Below are positions 8,801 to 15,288 of a stretch of DNA of 24,964 bases, one piece after another; within the stretch, counting starts at the first letter, position 1, and every line of letters starts with the position of its first letter. Made by a program: the position numbers and the translations under genes. The stretch comes from an uncultured Christensenella sp. Its GTDB lineage: Bacteria; Bacillota; Clostridia; Christensenellales; Borkfalkiaceae. Under the pieces are notes generated by a model. That model saw only the letters and a list, made by a program, of their open reading frames with translations. It had not been told where the DNA came from and made no database searches. Location of the stretch: the NCBI GenBank assembly GCA_910577555.1, contig CAJTLF010000021.1, forward strand, positions 1-24,964, read 5' to 3'.

Positions 8801-10975
8801 CAAAGCACGGCGGACGGGGAAGCAAATACCACCGATATAATTTACGAACACGGGTTGCCCGTGCAGGTTAAGAGCGGAAACACCGTTCTGGATTACATGT
8901 ACGATTATAAAGGCAACAGGACAAAAGTAGACGTGAACGGTGTAATGCAACACATACAGATTATAAACGACGGGTACAGTTTAAGCGAAGACGGGAATAC
9001 TGCGCATTTCAGTACCATGGATAAATGTCTGTTTGATTATAAGACTATGTTTAAAACAGAAAAACTCGGCGTAAAGGATGAAGAAACCGGCTTATTTAAA
9101 ACCGTTGAAAACAGCTATATTGACGGCGAACTTGTTTTGAAAAATGAGTACGATATAAAGAACCGTTTGTGTAGAGTTATTGACGGTAAAGATGCGAAGA
9201 GATATTATTATAATGCTAACAATGCACTTTCAGGTACGTCAAAATTTATAAATGGTAAGCGTGGCATTAATGAAGATTATTCTTATAACGATTTCGGTAT
9301 TTTGATTGACAAAAAAATTTCGACCCCTACTTTTGTTCAGCAATATAAATATGGTTATAAAGATAATTTTGCGCGTGATTTAGATTTTATCAAAATCGGC
9401 GGATATACGTTCAAACCGCAAAGAGATTTGTACGGCAGAAATACCGGCAGTGAGATATTTAAAGCAGACGGCAAGATAGCGGGCGAGTATATCTCGTACA
9501 GAAAGGTAGGCGACCATGCGACTAATATGCCGTGTACGGTATGGTACGGCAGTGGTACGGAAATAAAGGAAAGCATAAAATATACGTACGATAAGATAGG
9601 CAATATAAGCAGGGTAACGGTAAACGGCGATGAAAGCGTAAGATACTCATACGACAGTTTAAACAGGTTTGTACGTGAAGATAATAAGAAGTTAAACAAG
9701 ACGGTGAAGTTCAGTTACGATACAAACGGAAATATACTGAGCCGATGCGAATACGCATATACTTTAAAGAACGACGAAAAACTTGGCGAACTGAATTGCG
9801 TTCACTATGATTATAGTTACGACGGCGACAGGCTTGTAAATTACGACGGTGAGAGTTTTGCATATAACGGAATGGGCAGTCCTACGGTGTACCGCGGCAA
9901 GGCGTTGGAATGGGAATATGGAAATCGTCTGATAAGTTTTGACGGAGTAACTTTTGCATATGACTATCGCGGGCATAGACTTAAGAAGAACAATATAGAG
10001 TACCGATACGACAATGACGGAAGGGTGATATATCAAAGCAACGGATTAGAGTTTATATACGACAATTCGGGAGTTACCGCATTAAAATATGGAAACGTAT
10101 ATTACTTTTACCGAAAAGACGCACAGGGAAATATTATAGCCCTTATTGACAGTACTGGTAATAAGGTGGTACAATATATTTACGATGCGTGGGGTAATCA
10201 TAGTATAAGCGGTGATGAAGTATTAGGTAATCTGAACCCGTTCCGTTATAGAAGTTACTATTACGATACGGAAACAGGATTATATTACTTACAGACGAGA
10301 TACTATGACCCTGAGACCGGCAGATTTATCTCGCAAGATAGCGTAGAATATGCCGACCCTGAAAGTATAAACGGACTTAACCTTTACGCATATTGCGGCA
10401 ATAATCCCGTAATGTACGTTGACCCGACCGGGACGTTCTTATTTAGTTTTTTAATTGCTGTACTTGCGGGGGCATTAATAGGCGGACTTGTAGGTGGTGT
10501 TTCTGCTGTAGCTAACGGAGATAACTTTTGGGGCGGTTTTTTGTCAGGGGCGTTGGTCGGCGGTGTTTTAGGTGGTGCTATGATACTTGGCGGTGCAACA
10601 ATGCTGGCAGTTGCCGGGAAGGCAGTATCGGGTTTTGTTGTTGCCAGTACGTTTGCCGCTAAAGCTACGCTTTTAGCGACAACTGTAATAGGTACAGCAA
10701 CTGTAAGTTTTGTTGCCGGTATGGGAGCATATGCCATAGAAGAAAGTATAAATGGCAGAGAAGTAAATACTTCTGAAATGATACGCCAAGGTATAAATAC
10801 GGGGATAAAAGGATTAATTTCTTTCGGCACTGGGATGATTTTGGCGACAACAGGAGTATATAACTATTTGTTGGAAAATATTAAGTGGTCATTTGCTGAG
10901 AAGATAAAAATGATGGTGGTGCGTTCTACGGCGTCGTTCTTTTTGCAATTTCCTTGGAAATTAGGGTTAAAATAA
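5852..10975 (+). CDS. RHS/YD-repeat protein with a glycine-rich hydrophobic C-terminal tip
   Basis: The 1707-aa product is a polymorphic-toxin type RHS protein. The N-terminus (about 1-75) is charged and polar with no signal peptide or membrane helix. Around 235-300 a stretch with FDTTGM and LTTEDTAVTVGF looks like a bacterial Ig-like fold. Dozens of YD-type repeats (Y-x-Y-D-x-x-G-N) run from about 620 to 1440. The conserved RHS core end (about 1440-1527) contains YDAWGNH, NPFRYRSYYYD, TGLYYLQTRYYDP and ends YVDPTG. The last 180 residues are very different: glycine-zipper-like hydrophobic helices (about 1530-1630), then about 75 mixed residues ending KLGLK. No nuclease, deaminase or peptidase motif was recognised there, so the toxin activity is unknown and may be membrane-directed, or the tip may be truncated. 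The ATG has a GGGG site about 11 bases upstream. The stop overlaps the next start (TAATG). The export route is unclear. Confidence 0.9.
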   Translation: MEKNKLRDFLKKVQTLSMELDEEERNEGATAALSAQTTEGSVGGTAVNENATGDNYENYDDLNSGADQEENPIYGTKSEIIVEGVEFPNVIDLPQGKECFFVNRRADDSYVLNGAILTKKYPLFAFIDYEKLLEINNFSADEIFSYKIELMLRRMANNAININYDLYSMKTGEIIKNNCNEFVIDIAEIYRKTGNASFVMITTDTSANFLPEYTDFKYGYECNLTQFFVNSLPNKTVYNEGQRFDTTGMRAQYNDCYGGSGTTETFWVEPSRALTTEDTAVTVGFRNRSIDIPITVNCYDGLSKPFDYRNLKEINICDYTTSLFDLNKGCMITSFESFNGEDMAIPLNITHCFGDKIKTSVFGNDWQLNLNKQLKVSQRDNDNNTIFTYTDEIGDDHTLNETYYYLSPEGKKLFIDKKWVSVDDNGYLWYGSSEVKRMQSCKGFTLVSKLDDFVNVEFVEQRQNEQAELEEYLNACEPTLKNYVKFNRKKGEIDSYRLLTIDKSAYKSLFTGVNAYSDVVIMTESQAEQLCEAFKVMDGDKKEEKLNAQEKLMIRQAILGLPALKDAFKNYLNKKARYETLMKHLPINYLKDDNGIINGFNGDGNLVCVFDKFGNSVTVEYDKKDRICALHDSNGIAINFKYNTTGKLNSICDNRGRMVEYEYSGALLRTVNFMDGRKITFKYAEPHALEEIETDRNLKTTFEYNSNLKIASITTFYYSLADDSPFSKLDITYTKHTTNIKSNDGTKEEYKFYSSGRLKKREVTDGAGFVTVNEYVYNEDADTKRISKTEKITGTAVKASYVTQVYDEFDKLISEDKDWQPISAKTITKHLKNYVYDDDDRLSEEITVTSFKTSTENGYENKEYETRVKYYYGANGNLVMTESWVVGEEKTCGKTIEERIYDENGNVIKTVKWNTLDSSTKFYTESDRAENGQITADRDETGEVSAEYGYLDGTNVINEVKYANGSKFAYGRDPFDFKTTAITQSTADGEANTTDIIYEHGLPVQVKSGNTVLDYMYDYKGNRTKVDVNGVMQHIQIINDGYSLSEDGNTAHFSTMDKCLFDYKTMFKTEKLGVKDEETGLFKTVENSYIDGELVLKNEYDIKNRLCRVIDGKDAKRYYYNANNALSGTSKFINGKRGINEDYSYNDFGILIDKKISTPTFVQQYKYGYKDNFARDLDFIKIGGYTFKPQRDLYGRNTGSEIFKADGKIAGEYISYRKVGDHATNMPCTVWYGSGTEIKESIKYTYDKIGNISRVTVNGDESVRYSYDSLNRFVREDNKKLNKTVKFSYDTNGNILSRCEYAYTLKNDEKLGELNCVHYDYSYDGDRLVNYDGESFAYNGMGSPTVYRGKALEWEYGNRLISFDGVTFAYDYRGHRLKKNNIEYRYDNDGRVIYQSNGLEFIYDNSGVTALKYGNVYYFYRKDAQGNIIALIDSTGNKVVQYIYDAWGNHSISGDEVLGNLNPFRYRSYYYDTETGLYYLQTRYYDPETGRFISQDSVEYADPESINGLNLYAYCGNNPVMYVDPTGTFLFSFLIAVLAGALIGGLVGGVSAVANGDNFWGGFLSGALVGGVLGGAMILGGATMLAVAGKAVSGFVVASTFAAKATLLATTVIGTATVSFVAGMGAYAIEESINGREVNTSEMIRQGINTGIKGLISFGTGMILATTGVYNYLLENIKWSFAEKIKMMVVRSTASFFLQFPWKLGLK

Positions 10976-11451
10976 TGAAAGAATTAAAATTCAAAAATTC
11001 AGTTTGTGCGATAATTTATGGTGCATTATTTATTTCTATATTTCTAATTTTTATGTGCGCTATTGGGTTTTTCCTTGATTATTTTATAGATAAAAATAGC
11101 GAGCATCAATACACCGAATTAATTTTAATAATTTTTGGAAGTATAATTATATTAAATTGGGTTATTGCGATATTTCTAATAATATTTAGTAACACTATAA
11201 TAATTAACGAGAATGAAATAAAATTATTTTATGGTAAAAAAGTTAAATTTGAAATTAAAAAAAATAATATAAAGGAAATTAAATATTATAAACATAAGTG
11301 GTTTGATTTTTTAATTCCAGATAGTAGTTTGTTTGTATTTCGTATAATTTCAAACAATAAAACTTATCCGCATTGCAGGGTGTTACTACCATTAAAAACA
11401 GTTAAGTTAATAAAAGAAAATTTTGATTACCCAATAAATATAGTAACTTAA
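10975..11451 (+). CDS. Small membrane protein, candidate immunity partner of the RHS tip
   Basis: The 158-aa product has two strong membrane helices (about 12-38 and 50-72), then a soluble part of about 85 residues with a beta-rich pattern (IIINENEIKLFYGKK, then a KKNNIKEIKYYK stretch). This pattern recalls bacterial PH-like/YdbT-type domains. The ATG overlaps the RHS stop by one base (TAATG), implying translational coupling; an in-frame TTG at 10954 lies inside the RHS gene and was not chosen. The gene is very AT-rich compared with the trpS operon, as expected for an exchanged toxin-immunity cassette. Position, size and membrane topology suggest an immunity protein against a membrane-acting RHS tip. 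That role is inferred from context only; the family was not identified. Confidence 0.7.
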   Translation: MKELKFKNSVCAIIYGALFISIFLIFMCAIGFFLDYFIDKNSEHQYTELILIIFGSIIILNWVIAIFLIIFSNTIIINENEIKLFYGKKVKFEIKKNNIKEIKYYKHKWFDFLIPDSSLFVFRIISNNKTYPHCRVLLPLKTVKLIKENFDYPINIVT

Positions 11452-11467
11452 AGATAACAATTGTTAG

Positions 11468-11496
11468 AACGGGAGTTTCATTAAGAAACTCCCGTT
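11468..11496 (+). terminator. Hairpin after the putative immunity gene
   Basis: A perfect 12-bp stem (AACGGGAGTTTC 11468-11479 with 11485-11496) has a 5-base loop and lies 16 bases after the stop. The trailing T tract is short, so it may be a weak terminator or an mRNA 3'-end stabiliser. Confidence 0.6.
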
Positions 11497-11503
11497 TGAA
11501 ACT

Positions 11504-11617
11504 CTTATTGACAGTGGTGGTGCTGTTGTGGTGAGATATGAGTATGATGCATAGGGTAATCATAGTATAAGCGGTGATGAAGTATTAGGTAACCTTAACC
11601 CGTTCAGGTTTCGGTAA
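11504..11617 (+). pseudogene. Orphan remnant of the RHS core tip
   Basis: Thirty-seven codons (11504-11614) followed by TAA repeat the RHS core of the gene upstream (10142 onward). The remnant reads LIDSGGAVVVRYEYDA, a TAG stop at 11552-11554 where the intact gene has Trp (DAWGNH), then GNHSISGDEVLGNLNPFRFR and TAA. The stretch 11555-11592 is identical over 38 bases to 10193-10230 of the live gene, while the flanks have diverged. There is no start codon or ribosome binding site and no toxin follows. This is the usual scar of RHS cassette exchange: a displaced old core end whose toxin and immunity genes have been lost. Confidence 0.9.
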
Positions 11618-11621
11618 AAGC

Positions 11622-11649
11622 AAGGCGTGGCGATTGCCACGCCTTTTTT
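11622..11649 (+). terminator. Rho-independent terminator ending the RHS locus
   Basis: A perfect 10-bp stem (AAGGCGTGGC 11622-11631 with 11636-11645) has a GATT loop and runs into a T tract to 11649. It lies 4 bases after the RHS remnant and about 80 bases before the trpS promoter. It was probably the terminator of the original RHS locus. Confidence 0.9.
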
Positions 11650-11730
11650 GCATATAAAGCGGGGAAAAGTGACGGGCGTGTGATAAAAAACGCTTAACGG
11701 GGTGATTAATTATTAAAACGCGAAAAAACT

Positions 11731-11759
11731 TTGCTTTTTTTTAAGCGGTGTGGTAATAT
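11731..11759 (+). promoter_or_regulatory. Sigma-A type promoter of the trpS operon
   Basis: TTGCTT (11731-11736) and TAATAT (11754-11759) are separated by 17 bases. The start would fall near 11766, leaving a leader under 30 bases with an AAAGGAG site before the ATG at 11794. That leaves no room for the T-box leader that controls many Firmicute trpS genes. Confidence 0.6.
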
Positions 11760-11793
11760 AAAATAGTAATATTTTAAAGGAGCGGGTTTATAT

Positions 11794-12783
11794 ATGGAAG
11801 GTCGCAAAATTTTATACTCGGCGGTCCAGCCGACGAATAATCTTACTATAGGCAACTACGTGGGGGCGATTAAAAACTGGGTAAATCTGCAAAACGATTA
11901 CGACTGTTACTTTTCCATTGCCAATATGCACGCCATAACCGTGCGTCAGGTGCCTGCGGAGTTAAGACAGCGCACTCTTTCGGTATTGGCGTTATACCTT
12001 GCCTGCGGGGTCGACCCCGAAAAGTGCGTTTTATATCTTCAGTCGCACGTTTCGGCGCACGCAGAGCTTTGCTGGGTGCTTAATACCTTTACCTACGTGG
12101 GCGAAATGGAAAGAATGACGCAATTTAAGGATAAAAGCGCGCGGCATGCGGAAAATATAAATATGGGTCTTATGGACTACCCCGTTCTGATGGCGGCGGA
12201 TATTCTCCTGTTCCAGACCGATTTAGTTCCCGTGGGCATAGACCAGCGGCAGCACGTGGAGATTGCGCGGGATATTGCGCAGCGTTTCAATAACGCGTAT
12301 TCGCCCACCTTTAAAGTGCCGGAAGCGTTGTATAACAAGGTTGGGGCGAAGATTAACGACCTTGCCGACCCTGCTAAAAAGATGTCCAAATCGGGCGAAA
12401 ACCCCAACGGCGCGGTGTTTATGTCGGACGACAGGGATACCGTTATAAGGAAGTTCAAGCGCGCCGTAACGGACAGCGACGCCGAAATTATTTACGACCC
12501 CGAGAGAAAGCCCGGCGTTTCCAATCTTTTGTCCATTTATTCGGCGTTCGGCGGAAAGAGCATCGAAGCCGCTCAGGCGGACTTTGCGGGCAAGGGCTAC
12601 GGCGAGTTTAAACTGGCTGTGGGCGAAGCCGTTGCGGATAAGCTTGCGCCCGTTCAGGCGGAGTGGAAAAGACTGCTCGCCGACAAGGCGTACCTTGACG
12701 GGGTTTTAAAGGCGGGGGCGGAAAACGCCGCGCGCGCCGCGAACAGGACGCTTGCGAAGGTTTATAAGAAAATAGGTTTTTAG
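11794..12783 (+). CDS. trpS: Tryptophanyl-tRNA synthetase
   Basis: The 329-aa length is typical for class Ic TrpRS, the cytoplasmic enzyme that charges tRNA-Trp using ATP. The HIGH-equivalent TIGN is at 18-21, just after the SAVQPTNNL substrate loop. The VPVGIDQRQHVEIARDIAQRF segment around 145-165 matches the dimer and active-site region of the family. The second signature KMSKS is at 196-200. The start is ATG with AAAGGAG 11 bases upstream. It is the first gene of an apparent operon running to 16683, with a 50-base gap to the next gene. There is no T-box, so control by tRNA charging is not evident. Confidence 0.97.
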   Translation: MEGRKILYSAVQPTNNLTIGNYVGAIKNWVNLQNDYDCYFSIANMHAITVRQVPAELRQRTLSVLALYLACGVDPEKCVLYLQSHVSAHAELCWVLNTFTYVGEMERMTQFKDKSARHAENINMGLMDYPVLMAADILLFQTDLVPVGIDQRQHVEIARDIAQRFNNAYSPTFKVPEALYNKVGAKINDLADPAKKMSKSGENPNGAVFMSDDRDTVIRKFKRAVTDSDAEIIYDPERKPGVSNLLSIYSAFGGKSIEAAQADFAGKGYGEFKLAVGEAVADKLAPVQAEWKRLLADKAYLDGVLKAGAENAARAANRTLAKVYKKIGF

Positions 12784-12833
12784 CCGTAAAGTTCGGGCGA
12801 AGGCGGGAGTTTGACGGTAATAAGGAATTTGAG

Positions 12834-13718
12834 ATGTTCGGGTATATAAATCCAGACGCGCCGTACCTTTTCAAAAAGGACGAAACGCTTTACAAAGCGC
12901 TGTACTGCGGGTTGTGCAAGGGTATAGGCAAGGGGTGCGGGCAGACCGCGCGCACTGCGCTTACCTACGATATGGCGTTTACTTCGGCGTTAATTCATAA
13001 TATAAAGGGTCAGGACGTAAAGATAGAGAGAGCGCGTTGCGCGCTTCATCTGATTAAAAAACGCCCGATAGCCGTACCCGACGAAACTACGGTAGCCGTG
13101 GGTTGCGTGAACACCGCGCTTGCGTATTACAAGCTGTGCGACGACAGCGCGGACGGCGATAAACGGGGCATATTGCGGCACCTGTACAAAAAAGGGTTTA
13201 AAAGGACGCTTAAATCGCACCCGCGCGTTGCCAGGATAATCAAGCGGCAGACCGAAGAGCAGGGCGCGCTGGAAATGGCGGGTTGCGCGATAATAGACGC
13301 GGCTTGCGAGCCTACGGCGGTTATGATGCGCGACTTATCCGACTATCTTCTGGGCGGGTACGCTACCGACGACACGAGAAAGCTTTTTTACGCGCTGGGC
13401 AAGTGGGTTTACCTTGCGGACGCTCTGGACGATTACGACAAGGACGTGAAGAAAAAACGCTTTAACGTTCTGTACAACGCGTACGGCGAAAGCTCGCTTT
13501 GCGGGGCGGTGGAAAAGGGAAGGGCGGAAATGGAGTTTATTTTCGACAGCCTTTTCGCCGATATGAGAAACGCGCTTGCGGGGATTAAATTTTACTTCAA
13601 CCACGATTTGACGGACAATATAATTTTGCGGGGTATTCCGCTTAAGACGCGGTCGCTTTTCAACGGCTGTCGTTGCAAAAATGCACAAGGAGCAGAAAAT
13701 GAACAAAAAAAATCTTGA
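12834..13718 (+). CDS. DUF5685 family protein
   Basis: The 294-aa protein opens MFGYINPDAPYLF and has an early YCGLC motif (C25, C28), the start I associate with DUF5685 proteins of Clostridia. The body is predicted mostly alpha-helical. An acidic patch near 192-210 (LADALDDYDKDVKKKRFN) recalls the aspartate-rich metal sites of isoprenoid-synthase-like folds, though no activity is established. Two further Cys lie near the C-terminus (NGCRCKN). The ATG at 12834 has a TAAGGAA site 10 bases upstream. The last 20 bases overlap the next gene (13699), whose ribosome binding site lies inside this one, so the two are probably coupled. Genomic pairing of DUF5685 with J-domain proteins is, as far as I recall, common in this class. 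Confidence 0.8.
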   Translation: MFGYINPDAPYLFKKDETLYKALYCGLCKGIGKGCGQTARTALTYDMAFTSALIHNIKGQDVKIERARCALHLIKKRPIAVPDETTVAVGCVNTALAYYKLCDDSADGDKRGILRHLYKKGFKRTLKSHPRVARIIKRQTEEQGALEMAGCAIIDAACEPTAVMMRDLSDYLLGGYATDDTRKLFYALGKWVYLADALDDYDKDVKKKRFNVLYNAYGESSLCGAVEKGRAEMEFIFDSLFADMRNALAGIKFYFNHDLTDNIILRGIPLKTRSLFNGCRCKNAQGAENEQKKS

Positions 13719-14310
13719 AATTTTAGGGCTTGTGGACGGAGCTAACGCCGACGATATCAACGCCGCTTACGAGAGATTGAAGGAAAAATATTCGGAAGAG
13801 CGGTTTAAAGACGGCGAAATAGGAAACAACGCGGCGCGTATGCTTACCCGTATAGAGACGGCGCGCGACGAGCTTTTAGAAGAGCTTGGCGAAGCCGTTG
13901 ACGACGGCGGCGACAAGTTCGGCGCGGTAGAGAAATATCTGCGTGAAGCAAATCTTATGGAGGCACAGCGCGTACTCGACGGATTTAACGAGCGCGGCGC
14001 GGAGTGGCACTATTTGCAGAGCGTGGTGTTTTACCGTAAAAACTGGATTAACGAGAGCAAGAAACAGCTTGAAATAGCAATCCAGCTTGACGGCGACAAC
14101 GCAAAATATAGGGAAGCGTACCGCAAGCTCAACGAAAAAATACAGTTCGATGCCAACCAACAGCAACAGCAGCAACAGGTTTACGAAGGGCAGACGATGA
14201 ATTCCCAGCCTTCGGACAGCCAGATGGGCGGAAACTTCTGCGCAAACTGCATAGAGTGCTGTTATTTGAATATGTGTCTTAACTGTCTTTGCAACGGCTG
14301 TTGCAGATAA
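13699..14310 (+). CDS. J-like / TPR-like protein with a cysteine-rich C-terminal tail
   Basis: The 203-aa protein has three parts. Residues 1-65 look like a J-domain (NLEILGLVDGANADDINAAY, then paired helices), but the HPD motif needed to stimulate DnaK is absent. Residues about 75-145 contain a TPR-like helical repeat with EWHYLQ and NESKKQLEIAIQLD. After a seven-Gln linker (154-160) the last 25 residues carry nine Cys (C181, C184, C187, C188, C193, C196, C198, C201, C202) in a CxxC/CC pattern that could bind metal. I chose ATG 13699 over the in-frame ATG 13681 because AAGGAG sits 6 bases before it and the family sequence starts there. It overlaps the DUF5685 gene and precedes the membrane protein by 6 bases. 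A chaperone-like assembly role is a guess. Confidence 0.8.
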   Translation: MNKKNLEILGLVDGANADDINAAYERLKEKYSEERFKDGEIGNNAARMLTRIETARDELLEELGEAVDDGGDKFGAVEKYLREANLMEAQRVLDGFNERGAEWHYLQSVVFYRKNWINESKKQLEIAIQLDGDNAKYREAYRKLNEKIQFDANQQQQQQQVYEGQTMNSQPSDSQMGGNFCANCIECCYLNMCLNCLCNGCCR

Positions 14311-14316
14311 AGGGCG

Positions 14317-14868
14317 ATGGGCAAAAACAATAACACTTTCTCCCTTGCGCTGTCCGGCATATCGTGCGCGGTTGCGGCGGGTGCGCTCGCGCTGGGAATA
14401 ATTTCCGATTATCTGGTTGCGACGGGGTATCTTATAGGCGTGGTCGCGCTTATGGTTCCCCTTTCCAAAAGGTTCTATAAAGGGGCGTTTCTGGCTTACG
14501 TCGGCACGGTCATTCTCGCGGTGGTGCTCGGCGCGGCGGTGCAGTTCTGGAAGCTCGTTCCCTTTGCCGTATTTTTCGGCTTGCACCCGATAGCCAACGC
14601 TTTACAGATTAAGTATAAAATAAATAAGTGGCTGGCGTTGCTCGTAAAAGCCGTGTGGTTTGACGGAATGCTCATAGCGTCCTATCACCTTATTTACGGC
14701 GGGTTGCTTGGCGGAACGATTTTTCCCGAAGAGTTATATAAAGTTATTAACGATTATATCTATCTGTTTATTTTTACGATAGGCTCGGTAATATGCTTCG
14801 TTTACGACTATCTGATATTCAAGACGCAGATTGCCGTGAACGCGCTGGTGGCAAGGGTTATTAAGTGA
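14317..14868 (+). CDS. Polytopic membrane protein of unknown function
   Basis: The 183-aa product has about six membrane helices (about 9-26, 32-50, 57-75, 78-95, 107-135, 145-168) and no recognisable catalytic motif. The N-terminal SGISCAVAAGALALG stretch resembles the first helix of small ECF-type S components, but I could not confirm this. It lies 6 bases after the J-like/Cys-rich gene and one base before its TPR/Cys-rich relative. Being bracketed by two related Cys-rich proteins suggests all three work together at the membrane. Confidence 0.75.
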   Translation: MGKNNNTFSLALSGISCAVAAGALALGIISDYLVATGYLIGVVALMVPLSKRFYKGAFLAYVGTVILAVVLGAAVQFWKLVPFAVFFGLHPIANALQIKYKINKWLALLVKAVWFDGMLIASYHLIYGGLLGGTIFPEELYKVINDYIYLFIFTIGSVICFVYDYLIFKTQIAVNALVARVIK

Positions 14869-14869
14869 T

Positions 14870-15286
14870 ATGGAAAACAATCTCGGGTCGGCAGACGGGG
14901 AAAAGTTAGCAGTAGCCGAAGGGCTGATAGAGAGCGGCGAGCTTGAGAACGCGCGCGAAGTTCTGAACGGTGTGGCCGAAAAGGACGCGCGGTGGCACTA
15001 TCTATACGCGCAGCTTTTTAAAAAGAAGGGTTGGCTGAACGAGAGCCGTAAGCAGATTGAAATTGCCGTACGGCTCGACCCGAGTAATTCCAAATATTTA
15101 AATGCGTACGACGATATAGAAAATTACGCGCGCGCAAACGCGGACGAAGTGCGGGAAGAAGATAAAAAGTCGCCGTATTCGGGTACTGCGGACTGGAAAA
15201 GCGAAGCTTGCGGGGTGTGCGGCGAATGCTCGTGCGAGTGCTGTCTTTACGGCATATGTACGGGGATATGCGAAGGGTGCGGTTAA
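14870..15286 (+). CDS. TPR-like protein with a cysteine-rich tail, truncated relative of the J-like protein
   Basis: The 138-aa protein lacks the J-like part but repeats the rest of the protein at 13699. Residues about 10-85 give a TPR-like repeat with RWHYLYAQLFKKKGWLNESR and KQIEIAVRLDPSNSKY, which aligns closely with WHYLQ..NWINESKKQLEIAIQLD of the other copy. The tail has nine Cys between 114 and 137 (CGVCGECSCECCLYGIC, then C134 and C137), the same count as in the relative but with different spacing. The ATG follows the membrane-protein stop by one base. The rRNA methyltransferase starts 2 bases after its stop. This is a tandem duplication that kept the TPR and Cys tail and lost or never had the J part. 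Confidence 0.8.
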   Translation: MENNLGSADGEKLAVAEGLIESGELENAREVLNGVAEKDARWHYLYAQLFKKKGWLNESRKQIEIAVRLDPSNSKYLNAYDDIENYARANADEVREEDKKSPYSGTADWKSEACGVCGECSCECCLYGICTGICEGCG

Positions 15287-15288
15287 AA

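Noticed and set aside
10954..10974. TTG at 10954 as the start of the putative immunity protein
   Set aside because: It lies inside the RHS C-terminus, and ATG 10975 gives the classic TAATG coupling.
11650..11793. T-box or trp attenuator in the trpS leader
   Set aside because: The predicted leader is under 30 bases, with no specifier loop, T-box sequence or antiterminator pair.
11620..11793. CRISPR array, tRNA or attachment site in the gap before trpS
   Set aside because: No regularly spaced repeats, cloverleaf or integrase were seen. The gap holds the terminator at 11622-11649, the promoter at 11731-11759 and otherwise nothing recognisable.
13681..13698. ATG at 13681 as the start of the J-like protein
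   Set aside because: The AAGGAG ribosome site lies downstream of it and fits ATG 13699.
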